Below, one piece after another: positions 1 through 11,880 of a stretch of 64,000 nucleotides of DNA; the first letter of the stretch is position 1; every line of letters begins with the position of its first letter. Source of the stretch: Tamarix chinensis (lineage: Eukaryota > Streptophyta > Magnoliopsida > Caryophyllales > Tamaricaceae); contig CM060175.1 of assembly GCA_030549775.1 (NCBI GenBank), positions 43,031,415 through 43,095,414 on the forward strand. Reading direction: 5' to 3'. The notes beneath the pieces were generated by a model. The model made no database searches and had not been told where the DNA came from. It was given only the letters and a program-made list of their open reading frames with translations. A program made the translations under genes and the position numbers.

Positions 1-1204
1 TAATAGTGCAGGAAAGAAAGCTAGAATGGTTAGGAATCAATCCATGCATTGAATATGAATGAGATGAAATGAAACTAAAAATTGGTAGATACACCATTGT
101 GAGTGCTTGAGCCTAATCATTGGATACATTTTTTATCCAGAAAATATTTTCCTTTTGTATATACTCTCCAATGTTATGTGGAACTATAATTTGCCATTAA
201 TTCTCTTCAAGACTGCATAGAACTTTAGGATATTTGAAAATGATGAAGGAATTTTTTTTCTTTCTTTATTAGCTACAAAAACCAAAAAGCTTACCTTGAA
301 AATTATTATCCATTTGCATAAACCCCTTTGAGCCTAAGGCTTATTCTATTGATTTAACCTTCATTAACAAATAATACCCGTATGAATTTACCTTCCCTAC
401 TCTATAACTAGTGAAGTAATAAATTTTTAGGGAAAACATTTGTTGATAAGTTTAAATCCAGGCATGGGGGTGCAAAATTTTGGTGAAGGAGCTAAAAAAA
501 AATCTTTCATTCTTTATATGGTTGAAGGGTAAGGGTAAGATATATAAAATTTTTTTGGAAGGATTGTACCTTCTATATATATGTAAAATGTATAGAAAAA
601 ATATGTATATATATATATATATACATATATATTATGCTTCTCTAGTTGGTAGAATCTAGCCACAATCCCAAAATTCTATCTTACCTTAAAACTCTAGCCC
701 CATTACAATCAAATTTAAGACCTTTCGATTCTTATATACTTTAGTTCTTTTCAACAGTGCCAAATTGAGAATAATGGCAAACATATGGGCAATCATGATC
801 ATTTGGAGAAGTTTTGAGAGTAAACACATCACACCATACACACATAAGAGTGAGTGTTTTCACATACTAAAAGTAAAAGCTACCAATTTAAATTTCATTA
901 ATCTTAATCTAACTTTGTATGGTGAGATACTAACTATATTAACTCTCGTTCCCTACCCATTTGAGCATTTGATAAGGCTATTTGTAAGGTGAGTTAGATG
1001 TGTGATCCAAAATATTTTCATTATTGCGATTTTATGATTTATAAGTGTTTTAAGTCCCAATGCATTGTTAAGCTTTGTGAATGAATAATTCTAGTCTTAC
1101 AATTATTATAATCCGTGACTCATCTCACTTGCATTTCTTGATGTACTCATGTGAATCTTATGATGTTGCTTGAGGACAAGCAATGATTTAAGCATGGGGG
1201 TATT
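1..1204 (+). mobile_element. 3' internal region of a Tat-lineage Ty3/gypsy retrotransposon
   Basis: No coding region is recognisable. The stretch ends with GAGGACAAGCAATG (about 1173-1186) and then a purine-rich tract, GCATGGGGGTAT (about 1192-1203), directly before an LTR start. This layout is what Tat-type plant elements show between pol and the 3' LTR, and the tract would be the polypurine primer for plus-strand DNA synthesis. An imperfect (TA)n microsatellite lies near 605-632. The rest of the element, including pol, is to the left of the window. A 75-codon open frame at 765-992 has no family features and is probably chance. Confidence 0.7.
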
Positions 1205-2758
1205 TGATAGATGGAATTTATAGAATATTTTCATGCATAAAAATATCATTTATCCCTCATTAATTTTATAAGATTTAATCTTTTCTTCGAGCTTTTCTCT
1301 TTTGAATAGATTTTACAAGAAAAGGTAAAATTAAAGAAATTTAAAGGAGAAATCAACGAAAAGAAGAAATCAAGCAAATAACACATCAGAAAACATTGAA
1401 TCAAGGGGAGAAAAGTTGGAAATGAAACAAATACACCAAGAGAAGTTGTGCTAAAATTTTAAGGGAAGAATAGTGAAAGAGCCAAAAACACAGCATCCCC
1501 ATATTTTCTAAACATGGGCTGTATTAAAATCTCAGGCTTATATTCAGAATCTAGCATTTGGTAGAGAAGTTGGAGAAAAACATGGAGGTTCCGTGTTTCC
1601 TAAACACGGACCGTGTTTTCCTTAAAATTTGTAACCGCTCATGCAACTTTTTTCTTGATATATTCTCTATCAATTCAGGGTTCGAAAAATCAGTTTTAGA
1701 ATTTGAAACATTTAAATGTACTCTCTTTCTCTAGTCCCTCTAGAATATACATGTATTTCACAATTCCAACTTCCTTTATCTTCTTGTATGCTAGTGAACA
1801 ATTGATAATCTGCAATTCAAGTGATAAGTCATTCTCTATTCCTTTATCAATTGCAAGTTCTACATTTTGATTGAATGCAAGTAAAGTGTCACTAATTGCA
1901 TTTTTATTTGTCTTACTATTATTGTGTTGTTATTATTATTGGATGTTGTTTGTATTAATTACATGTTATTGCATGTAATAGTGTGATTTCTAAGTATGCA
2001 GATATTAGAGTAAATAAAACAGGGTAGGATAATTTGAGGATGGAATTATGTTTCAAATATAACAATGTAATTTGAATGTTTGACTCTAGATGATATTTAA
2101 TTGAATTAACGGATGGAATTGAATTATTTCATATGATAGATTAAGAATTTAAACTAATTAGATTGATCACCTATTTAGTTTGGAACTTAATCTTCACTAA
2201 GACAACACAACTAACTCGTAATTTTTAATTAGTGTGTTTAGAGTAGCAAGAAGATTAATTGTTAATCTTGTCCGTTAATTCGTACAATTGCATAATCCGA
2301 GCTTATTTGGTTATGATTGTAGTTTACTTATTTCCAGTCATAATGCTACCATTAATTGAATCTAGTGTTCATAACCTAGGTTATTAAATTGTTAGGTAAT
2401 AAATTGAGAGCTTATTCAATTTATTAAGATTGAGAGAAAGTAAATAAATGAATTATTATGAGTTTCTAGAGGTTAACATTAAATCATATAGAATCATTCT
2501 TCTTCTTTGAATATTTGATACCTTGATTCCATCATCAATTCGTTCCTACCCTCATTTATCAAGTAGTGAGAAAAGTTTAATTTAATTTAGATTTAGGATT
2601 AGAATTAATGAAATTGTATAACCGGGATTATAACATCAATTACAAAATTAGTGTTTAAAACACCATTCCTTATGGGTTCGACTTCTTATTACCATTTACT
2701 ACGTAATTGGGAATTAGGATTTATGTATTAAATTTGTTGTGTATATGACATCTCATCA
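1205..2758 (+). repeat. 3' LTR of the Tat-lineage element
   Basis: A 1,554-bp LTR starts TGATAGATGG right after the polypurine tract and ends CATCTCATCA. The last 150 bp carry a GGGTTCGACTTC stretch followed by a TACTACGTAATTGGG stretch, a known signature near the end of Tat-type LTRs. Chromovirus coding sequence resumes immediately after the end (2759), so this element inserted into the integrase C-terminus of element C2. The expected TSD would be ATTTG (2759-2763), but its partner is outside the window. The LTR holds two copies of a strong palindrome (about 1497-1530 and 1591-1620). Confidence 0.82.
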
Positions 2759-2867
2759 ATTTGCTAGATTCATATGGCAGGGTTTCAAGGATATTTAACA
2801 TTAGAGATATTAGCCCTTACTATGGAGATGCAAATTTGAGGGCAAATTCAAATCAACAAGGGTAGAA
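2759..2867 (+). pseudogene. C-terminal fragment of a chromovirus (CRM/Reina-like) Pol polyprotein, element C2
   Basis: Read in the frame that starts CTA GAT TCA, the segment gives a peptide beginning LDSYGRVSRIFNIRD, then ISPYYGDANLRANSNQQG, then a stop where the frame runs into the LTR. This matches the end of integrase in CRM/Reina-type chromoviruses, where a 'F-N-v-x-D-i-S-p-Y' motif and an 'L-R-x-N' stretch lie just before the 3' LTR. The equivalent place in element G1 (about 35140-35270) reads FNIDDLSSYF, then NLRKNYSQVREND. The Tat insertion has cut the frame on the left; the rest of C2 lies outside the window. Confidence 0.8.
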
Positions 2868-3908
2868 TGATGTAGGAGAAAAGATCAAGAATTAGCTTTC
2901 ATAATTATGGAACCAATTATTCTTCATGTTGAAAGTTTCTCCCATAAATTTGAATACCAATAGATGGTTATGTTGCTCGAAACGTAACGAACAAGTAATT
3001 AAATGTCTATGTGCATGTGCATGGCATGCAAGGAGAGAGTAACCACATGCATGAGGAGTATATTGGAAGACGTTTTGGGAATTATTAAGTGATTTATCTA
3101 GTTTATTAATTAATTAATAAATTAGGAGAATAAAGTTAGCATAAAGATAATATAAAGTAGCATAAAATTAGCATAAAGGTAGGATAATATCTTTTAGCTT
3201 AGAATCTTTTGGAATATGCTTTAGCTAGTAGTAGAAAGGTTATACTATTCAATAATTTCAAGCATATTGTAGATGATTATGAATATGAAGAATTGATTTT
3301 AAGTTGAAGTTCAACATGGAATGAATTCTATGTGAGTTCAAACTTAAGTAAATCGAATATATGTAAACAGTTTGGCTTGAAGGTTTTGATCTTTTAATTT
3401 GTGTAAATTAGAGATTAATATATATCTTTTCTACTAATCTTCATCCATATTTTCCTATCCTAATTATTATAAAAATCCTACTCTATTTTGTGGTTAAATA
3501 TAAACCTAAATCAGTATACCAAAACTGAAGCCCTAAAACGTTCATTCGAATCCCTAAACCATCCATACCAACCAAACACCACCTTATTTCTTATTTCCAA
3601 ACAAAACCCTAACCCTAACCCTAAACCACTATTCCAACCTACATCCAAACCCTGACTTTTGACACTAAGCATCATCATCAATCCATCACCGAATGCTTAG
3701 ATTAATTAGTGTGTTCTATTCAAACCATCATCATTGTTAACCCATCATCACCGAATCACCATCATCATTCTTCTACCTTAATTCAAATTACCATCATCTT
3801 ATTTACATCACTTTCAAAGCTTTAGTCTTTAAACTCACCATCACTAATATTTTCTCATCTTATTCAAACTCCATTTGAACCATTAGTTTCACATAATTGA
3901 AGATTACA
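2868..3908 (+). repeat. 3' LTR of chromovirus C2
   Basis: The LTR starts TGATGTAGGAG (or TGTAGGAG at 2871) after GGGTAGAA, exactly as G1's 3' LTR starts TGATGTAGGAAC after GGGAGAA, and it ends GAAGATTACA. The length of about 1.04 kb is close to what I estimate for G1's LTR, but the inner sequences are not obviously alike, so C2 is another family of the same group. From 3909 on, T1 LTR sequence resumes, which places C2 inside T1's 3' LTR. A CCCTAA-rich patch with three telomere-like units lies at about 3604-3627. The right TSD copy should be CCCTC (3909-3913); the left copy is not visible. Confidence 0.7.
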
Positions 3909-4505
3909 CCCTCCTACACACATCAAGAGGTGCCAAGGGGGTGGCTAGGTGTTGATGGTGGTGGTGTGACGCTAGAGTTGGTAGATATAGAGGAGGCGAT
4001 AAAAATAGGCAGGTATGATAGGTGGAGAGGAGAGGAAAAGGGGAGCTCAGGGGGTATTTATAGGTGTGGGTGAGGTTGAGGGAGAGGGAAAGATAACAGG
4101 AAGCCTTATAGTCTCGACATGCATGGATGTAGGGAGACGAAGAGGGTGGTTGTAGGCAGTAATGGAAGGGTATAGGTGCAAGGAAAGGGAGCATGGATAA
4201 GGGTGTAGGGCATAGGTCATCATGCATGGCCTTGTATGGTTGAGAGGGGAAATGTTGAAAGAATGGGAAGCATATAGTGGAGTAGGTGCTGGCACAAAAA
4301 TGTAAGGGTAGAGGTGACGTGAGGAAGGATACATACATAAGGAAGAGGAATGGGAGAAAAAGTGAAAGAAGAAAAGGAAAGAAAGAAAATAGAAAAGGAA
4401 AAAATAAGGGGGGACTGGCCTAGTCACTTAGGGGAGAAGAAAAGAAAGAAAAAAAGGGGCTTTGGCTGCCAGGGGGCATAAGAAAAGAAATAAAAAAGGG
4501 TGGGC
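3909..4505 (-). repeat. Fragment of the 3' LTR of Tekay-like element T1
   Basis: This GA-rich block (pyrimidine-rich on the element's strand) aligns by eye with T1's 5' LTR at about 17070-17326 plus 22587-22900. Shared landmarks are GGGGAGCTC, then GGGGGTATTTATA (a TATAAATA box on the minus strand, 4055-4062), GGTATAGGTG, and a TAGGNCATAGG...CATGCATG segment. The left part lies beyond C2, outside the window. On the right it stops near 4505, where the 5' LTR copy continues for another 300 bp or so. A deletion has therefore removed the LTR start, the polypurine tract and the end of pol. Confidence 0.75.
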
Positions 4506-5600
4506 TAATATACCTCAGGCTCAACTTGCCCTTCCTACCAAACATCTGAACTCCCTTAGTGAGGAAAACCCTCAAACCTTGTCGACTGGCTCAAAACAAT
4601 CACTATGACATCTCTAATCAATGTAACTCTTCTGATAACTCTAAGCCACCCTCATTATATCTTGGATCAATCAGACTTGTTGAATCATCTCAGACCCCAA
4701 CACAACAGTCCCACTAACATTATTCCAACATAAGGTTTTCTGGCACTTACATCTATATAGTGCCTCAAAGGGTGCCATCCCTATGTTGGTATAGTTGCTA
4801 TTATTGTACAAAAACTACACCAAATGCAGATGGTCCTCCTAAAAACATTGAAAATCCATAGTGCAAGCCCGCAACATGTCCTTCATTATCTAGATTATTC
4901 CCACGGTTTGTCCATCCGTAGCTAGGTGAAAAACGGTACTAAATTTCAACTTTTTTTTCTCCCAAAACGTCCTGCAACTTGCCCCTAGAAGTGGGAGATA
5001 AACCTCAATTCCCTATTAGAGATGATGTTTGTAGGTATACCGTGCCTGCTAACCATGAATTTCATGTTGGCATTAGCCAACTGATCCATGCTTCATGTTA
5101 ACTTTATATATATAAAAACTGCCAATTTAGTCAATTTGTCCACAATGATCCATATGTTGTCACTTCTGCTACGAGTCCTCAATAATCGAATCAAAAACTC
5201 CATGGATATGGAGTCCCATTTCCATCCTAGGACTTCCAGAGACTAGACTAACCCCATAGATCTGGGGTGCTCAAACTTAACCTTCTCATAGGTTAATAAT
5301 CTTACAATGAACTCTTTTACCTCTCACTTCATGCGAGGCCACTAGTAGATCCTCTTAAGTCCTTATACAACTTTTCTCCTATTGGATGGACAAATTAGGG
5401 GATATAATGTCTTTCTTTCAAAAGCTGGTGCTTCATATTAGTGCAATTTTGTGGCACACACCAATATCCCTTGTAGCGATTGCTACCATTCTCATGTATC
5501 CAAGATCCTTTAGCTCAATCGTCCTGCATCTTTTGGCGGATCCTCTAGAGTTTTATGTCTCTAGGCTGCCTGATAAGAATCTCATCAAACAATCTCAATG
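4506..5600 (-). pseudogene. T1 integrase (Ty3/gypsy Tekay-like chromovirus), decayed
   Basis: On the minus strand the sequence reads as a broken integrase. Visible pieces are GIPTNIISNRELRFISHF (about 5045-4990), a region with AYNNSY-like remains near 4800, GMAPFEALY (near 4765) and, at the very end, FGRKGKLSLRYIS (about 4545-4508). The last motif is the integrase C-terminal stretch of chromoviruses, which normally leads into a chromodomain. Here it joins LTR sequence directly, so the chromodomain is lost. Stops and frameshifts are frequent and many fit CAG, CAA or TGG codons turned to stops. The protein would have joined the cDNA to chromosomal DNA; this copy cannot. Confidence 0.8.
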
Positions 5601-7000
5601 TAATCGACAAGGTACTTATGGGAACCTTTAGTTCACCTTATTGAATCAGCTCTACTCCCATCCCACCAAATTCCTCTGATAGTTAATTATCCATAATAGA
5701 AGAATTCACAGAGTGTGATGTCTTCCTACTTAAAGCATCTGCAACAACATTAACCTTACTCTTTTGGTAGGTCAACTTGACGTCATAATTTTTTACTAGC
5801 TCTAGCCATCTTTTCTACCTCATATTTAACTCCTTTTGAGTGAATATATATTTGAGACTCTTATGGTCAATGTAAAATCTATATTACATTCCATATAGGT
5901 AGTGCCTCCATATTTTCAATGTGAAGATAACCGCGGCCAATTCTAGGTCATAAGTTAGGCAGTTCTACTCATGCCACTTTAGCTAGTAGGAAGTGTAAGT
6001 GACCAACCTATCATTCTGCATCAATACACACCCCAAGATGTGCTTAAACGCATCACTATAGACCTTAAAACCATCTGATCATGCTGTAGAGTCATAATTA
6101 GTACCATAGTCAAATGCTTCTTCAAGTCTTGTAATGCTCCCTCATAAGTATCATCCCACTGAAATCTGGTGGTCTTCTTCAACAAATTTGTCAAAGGGCA
6201 TGCAAAGTGTCGGTAGTACCTAGCCCGACCTAGGAAGTTATGAACCTCAGATGCATTTGTGGAAACCTTCTACTCTATAACTGTGATAACCTTTATCGAA
6301 TCAATGAAAACTCCTCATGCTTACACTATATGTCCTAGAAAGGAAACCTTAGAAAGCTATAAACTACATTTGGAGAATTTAACATATAAACAATGCTTTT
6401 GAAGAGGGGATAAGATAGTGCGAAGGTACTACTCATGCTCCTCCTTATCTTGAGATTACACCAAGATGTCATTAATTAACACTAATATAAAATGGTCGAG
6501 GAATGGCCTAAAAATCCACATCATTATATCCATAAAGATGTTATGCACATTGGTAAGACTAAATGGCATCATCGTAAACTCATAATGCCCATGTCATGTT
6601 CAAAAGGCCATCTTCATGATGTTGGCATTAGCAATGTGCAACTAGTGGTAGCCTAACCTTAGGTCAATCTTTGAGAAGATAGAAACACTCGTAAGTTGGT
6701 TAAAAAGCTTATTGATTCTTAAAAGTGGATACCTTTTATTATCAGCTAATTCGGTCTTTGGTAGTCAATACATAAAAGGAGGCTCTCATCCTTCTTCTTC
6801 ATAAACAAGACTGGTGTTCTCCATGGAAACACACTTGGCCAAATGTACCTGTGAGCTAATAACTCCTCCAGCTAAGCCTTCAACCCCCCTAATTCTACCG
6901 GTTCCATCTTATAAGGGGCCCTTAACATAGCTTCATCCTCTAGCACTAGGTTAATGGTGAAGTCAATTTTGCGCATCAGTAGTATACTATGGATCTCCTT
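5601..7000 (-). pseudogene. T1 reverse transcriptase and RNase H, decayed
   Basis: Minus-strand translation shows RT landmarks in order: an APYKMEPVEL segment (about 6925-6895), [17 protein letters not shown] (about 6820-6765), [15 protein letters not shown] (about 6600-6550) and [18 protein letters not shown] (about 6515-6461). The catalytic pair is Asn-Asp instead of Asp-Asp, so the active site is dead even apart from the stops. Downstream, FLGRARYYRHF (about 6240-6205) marks the connection to RNase H, whose remains reach to about 5600. These motifs are typical of the Tekay/Del group. The domain copied the element RNA into DNA in cytoplasmic particles. Confidence 0.82.
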
Positions 7001-8689
7001 AGGGAAGACATTAAGAAATTTCTAGACCATAGGAATGTCCTTTAGGGATGCCAAATCCCTATTTAGCTCCGAAACACTATAGAGGTACATTGGATACCCC
7101 TTTTGCATTCATCCATGCAGCGTGTGTGTAGATACAACCTTGGTTATGGGCTTGGGTTTGCATTTCTTGTAGGAAACCTTAGTACCCTATGGGCCTCATA
7201 ACACCATGCGTTATTGCGCATAGTCTAATAACTGTTTGCAATCTCCCTAACATATTCATCCTAAATATGACATCAAAATCCTGTAGGTCTATCTCGACCA
7301 AGTCTACTAGGAAGTCTACCCCACCTATCACTAAGGTCACTTTCGAGTTGAGCCTAGTCTAATCTAGTCTATCCCCCGAGGGCAACACTACACATATGGC
7401 TAGACTATTAGATGGTGATATGGTAGCTCTAACAATAAAAGAAGTAGACACAAATGATAAAGAGGAACCTAAATCAAACAATAAATGTAAGGGTAGAGAA
7501 AGGATGGTAAAAATACTTGTAACTACATGTAGCTATTGATCAACCTTTGCCTGGCTGATGATGTTTAGGCACTCGCCTGGCTGACTTTCCTAATAAGCTC
7601 CTCGGTATCCTTTGGTATCTAGGGTATGTCTTTCCCTATGAGAAAAAGGGTAGGAGTCCTGTGGTCTCCCCTTAGTCTATTTGTATTGTGTACTGGTTGG
7701 GGTAAGCGACCTCTACTAAAATTTTTGAGGTGGTGTCTGGTAGGCTTGCTACTAGTAGGCCTACTGTTCTGGCACTAAAGGACGTCTTTACTGGAACTAA
7801 CCTCCTTAGGGTTGGTGAAAGATCCTCTATTATTGACACTCAAAAGGTTGGAGGCCTAGCCTACTATAGAGTCAGCAACGCATAGGTCTGCTCCCATAGT
7901 CTTATCCTAGATGGTTCCTACCACACCGTCAACAGGCGAAACCCCATAGCGACTCTTGGTTCCTAGTGGACCCCTCTAGTAAAATCTTTAAGGTCTGCCC
8001 CTCTAGGCTGGTTCCTACCTTTGGAACCTTATGTCTCCAACCTTCTCTTCCCTCAAATAATTCCTACTCCTAAACTATAGAGGTTGCGATACATGCCCAC
8101 TTATATAGGGTGGCTAAATAAGAGAAAGCTACTGCACCCATCATCTAGCGGATGTTGAAATGGATCCCTTATTTGATTTGATAAACCACTATTGGTTTGC
8201 TAGCCACTATATTGGGTGAAAACCTTAGAAGCTTGTTAAATCAGGCATAATACTACCTCACCGTTATGCCTCCCTGAGTGAACTGCATGAATTGCGTCAA
8301 TTTGTCCCTCTTGAGGATCTCTAGATAGAACTTGGTGTGGATTGCCATTTTAAAATCCTCTTATGACATCTACGACTCAAGTAGGTATGGAAACCTACCC
8401 ATCAGGTGTCTGCGACCCCTCAGAGAAAGAATTTAACGATGCTTAACTTTCAAGTAGATGAGAAATTAATTACCTTGAAGATGTCCATATCTCGGATCCA
8501 CCCCTCCAGAATAACGGGGTCCTCCTCACCAGTATAAAGCTAAGGGTGGTGTTTTGTGATCCTCTAGAACCAGTCCTCCTCGATGCCCTCTTGAGGATGA
8601 TATGAAGGTGGGGGTGGTAGTTGAGCTGAGGTCGGAATCGCATAAAATCTATGAAGGCCTTAAAGGCCTCCTCTAGATTGCTTACATGT
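7001..8689 (-). pseudogene. T1 gag and protease region, decayed and split
   Basis: The upstream part of the T1 polyprotein on the minus strand. A protease-like stretch reads LFDLGSSLSFVSTSF near 7485-7430 (the family has a D-x-G catalytic motif; here the context is degraded). Gag remains lie from about 7900 to 8689, including VSNLEEAFKAFIDFMRF (8683-8633). The gag frame is cut at 8689 by a 5.4-kb solo LTR and continues at 14063, so the first part of gag is 5.4 kb away. A zinc knuckle could not be read with certainty. Many stops and frameshifts are present. Confidence 0.7.
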
Positions 8690-9311
8690 TGTAATACCCC
8701 CAAAATTCACTACTAAAATTTTTTTTTATTTGAAAGAGTTAGCGGAAGCAAATTATAAAATCGTGAACTCTGGGGATATTACCGCCACACTTAGTATCAG
8801 ACCGATTCACTCCTACCATTTCAGTACTAAGTGCTAAGGCTAAAAGTGTAAAACACAATTTACAATCCATTTTCAAATCATAGTAGCGCATCAAATCATT
8901 TACACGAATAAAATCCACCAATGACGGTTACTTTAACAGTATTAACATTAAAACTAGGAATTTAAAAGAGAAAGAGAAAAATCCTAACGGTACCGAATAA
9001 TTCCTTACTCTCTTTCCCGTTGCCCACTTGAGTAGCACCTGAAAAGACCTGCAAGGGGCACTGCCCATTGAATAGGCAGGGGCCCCACAAAGGGAACCCT
9101 TTAGTACTATGGTACTAAGTAACCCTTTAATACCACACTTAAAAATAGGCCCGCAATGCGGCACATAATGCAAGCTATATACATATTTAATAAGAGGTGC
9201 ATACATAACAATCACATATATAACAAGGCTACCACATATCAACAAGTTATAAGTTACGATCGATACTTTTGGGCCTCAAGTCATTAGTCCATCATTATTC
9301 AATCATTTATC

Positions 9312-9790
9312 TTGTTATATCCAAGTGAGTGTGGAAACCCCACTATTATAGCCGATGAACCGGAATACACACAGGGTAGAACGCTCCTGACCACTATTAT
9401 TGCTGGTAGATCGGTCTCTAGGGCAGAACGCTCCTGGCCACTATTATTCGCCGGTGGACCAGATTGGCCCCGACTCACAAGGTGTTCCACTATAAGTGAT
9501 TAATATCTTTCCATAATTTATTCACATCCAATGCTTGTTTTATTGAGCTCGGGACCCCCACTATTTTAGCCGGTGGACCGGAATATATATAGAATCATCA
9601 TCCAGGACAAAACGCTCCTGGGCCACTATTATATCTAGTGGATCGGTACTCATAATCACTTGCCAGGGCAACACGCTCCTGGGCCACTATTATATCCGGT
9701 GGATTGATACTTATAATCACTTCCCAGGGCAACACGCTCCTGGGCCACTATTATAACCGGTGGATCGGTATTCATTATCATAAGTCAACT
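9312..9790 (-). repeat. Tandem hairpin arrays in solo LTR 1
   Basis: Two arrays (about 9335-9480 and 9548-9765) of roughly 46- to 60-bp units. Each unit has a constant part, CCACTATTAT...CCGGTGGATCGG, where CCAC pairs with GTGG, and a variable part such as 9663-9682 and 9724-9743. There CCAGG pairs with CCTGG, then an unpaired base and a further GC/GC pair close a 5-base loop. Each array starts with a cccCACTAT unit and ends with a unit lacking the variable hairpin. Between the arrays is CACTATAAGTGATTAATATCTT, which recurs in the other LTRs. Confidence 0.85.
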
Positions 9791-10479
9791 GGGCTCAGCT
9801 CATTAATCTTTCACTTTCGTAATTAGTGTTTTTCCTTTCTTTAAATCAGCACAACAATTCTATTTATTTGCCTCGGACGGGAGATCAAGAACCCGGGACA
9901 CAAAGGTACACCAATCATACCGGTGCATACAAGCTACTCAGTACCCTTCAACCATGAACCCAAGGACGCAAATGTACCCTGGTTGTACTGGTGCATAAAG
10001 CTACTAGTACCCTACCGATAAAGACACCTAATCCATAAGTATGCAAACCTCCTAACTAGGTCCGTAGAGCTAGATAGAGTAAGATATAGGGCCTGGCTAG
10101 GGCACAAAGGCACACCAACAAATAATAGAATAATCGTGGACTAAACCACATCTTTAGAGTAGCGACCCCTAAAGAGTCACCATTCTCGATCTCGAGGTCT
10201 TTCACTTTAAGTATTAGTGTCTTAATTAATGTGATCACGAAAAACACAATAATCATATACTTATTCACTTTCAATCGTTTTGATATCATTAGCCGTTTCT
10301 TATTCAGGCGGTTATCCGAGATAATACAGAGAAATCATTAAGGCCATCATAATTCCATTCTAATTCCGAATTAGGATTCGTTCTCGTGATACTTACTAAT
10401 TATCAAATACTCTTACCTTGCTAATCAACATTATTTAAATCATATTATGAAATTCCACAATCACAACAACATGTTAGGT

Positions 10480-11880
10480 ATAAATTACTTATTTACCCCT
10501 TACTTATATAATTGCTAAGGCATCCCTTCCTTACTTGACACATTACCATACTACCCTTTAGGTTGCATAATTACCAAATTACCCCTTATCCAATTTAGGT
10601 TAACAAGTTATCTCCTATACTTTTTAGATCACCATTCCCCCCTCATAATTGCTACACTTAACATGTCTCCCATTTAGTTGGTTAGATTACCAATTTTCTC
10701 TTTTCTTTTATTACAATCAACAACTTGCCCTTTAGTTGGATAAATTACTAAATTGCCCTTATCCATTATCAAAATTACCAAATTACACTTCTCAATTATT
10801 ATCATTGCCATTTTACCCTTCTTAATTATTATAATTACCATTTTACCCTTTTCAATTATCATAAATCCCAAATTACCCTTCTTCATAATTACAATTATTA
10901 ATTTACCCTTCTTCATAATTATAATTACCAATTTACCCTTCTCCATATTTATAATTATTAATTTACCCTTCTCCATATTTATAATTATTAATTTACCCTT
11001 CTCCATATTTATAATTACTATATTACCCTTTTCCATTATTAAAATTACCATAATGCCCTTTTATTGGTTAGTTTACCAAATTACCCTTCTCTATTATCAT
11101 AATTATCCAATCACCCTTTTATAATCATAGTTTAATTACCAATTTATCCTTTTTCGTTATCATTACTACCAAGTTACTCCTTACTCCCAAGTGTGGCATA
11201 AATACCCTTTTAATTTACAAAATTACCCTTCTACCCCTTACTTCCAAATTACCATAATATCCTTTTATTTACAAAATTACCACAATACCCTTTTGCTTAT
11301 AAAATTACCATAATACCCCCTTTACTTTACAAATTACTATTTTACCCGTTTACATCCAAAATTACCATTTTTATATTTTCTTACAAAATTACCATTTTTC
11401 CCTTCTTTTCCAAAATTACCATATTACCCTTTACTCCCCAATTTACCATAATACCCTTTTACTTATAAAATTAACATTTTGGCCATTTGCTTATAAAATT
11501 ACCATATTACCCTTTTTACTCCCAACATTACCACTTTACCTTTTACTCCCAAAATTACCATAATACCCCTTTACTTATAAAATTACCATTTTGCCATTTA
11601 ATCATAAAATTACCATATTGCCCTTTTACCTCAAAATTACCATAATACCCCTTTTTCTTACAACTTACAATTTTATCCTTTTACTTATAAAATTATCATT
11701 TCACCTCTTTTTTTGAAATAACCAAAATACCCTTTTTCTTACAAAATCACTGTTTTACCCTTTTCGTTCAAATTTACCAAAATACCCCTTTACTACAAAA
11801 TTTCCAAAATACCCTTTCACTTATAAAATTACCATTTTATCCCTTTATTACACCCCTTTTATGAATTTACCACCACTACA
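10480..11880. repeat. 30-bp minisatellite field (TTACCCTT-rich) in solo LTR 1
   Basis: About 1.4 kb of diverged tandem repeats. The clearest units, 10870-11030, are 30 bp (aatttacccttctccatatt + tataattatt); outside this core the spacing loosens but ATTACCNTTTTACCC persists. Because 30 is divisible by three, open frames appear on both strands (for example 10674-11051 minus with a 10-residue MEKGKLIIIN-like period, and 10753-11124 plus). The other LTRs do not share this unit, so I treat the frames as products of the repeat and not as genes. Confidence 0.85.

Noticed and set aside
765..992. 75-codon frame near the Tat 3' end
   Set aside because: No domain, AT-rich context, and lies in the non-coding 3' part of the element.
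3604..3627. Three CCCTAA-type units, like plant telomere repeat
   Set aside because: Only three units, inside an LTR that is generally rich in CCCTAAA words; similar single words occur at 15400-16100. Not a telomere relic on this evidence.
8690..8701. TGTAATACCC...GGGTATTACA ends as terminal inverted repeats of a DNA transposon
   Set aside because: The same ends bound the LTRs of T1, next to a tRNA primer site and pol, with 5-bp TSDs; the symmetry is a feature of the LTR ends.
8470..8703. 77-codon minus-strand frame across the T1/solo LTR 1 border as a separate gene
   Set aside because: It is T1 gag with a frameshift whose first few codons come from the inserted LTR.
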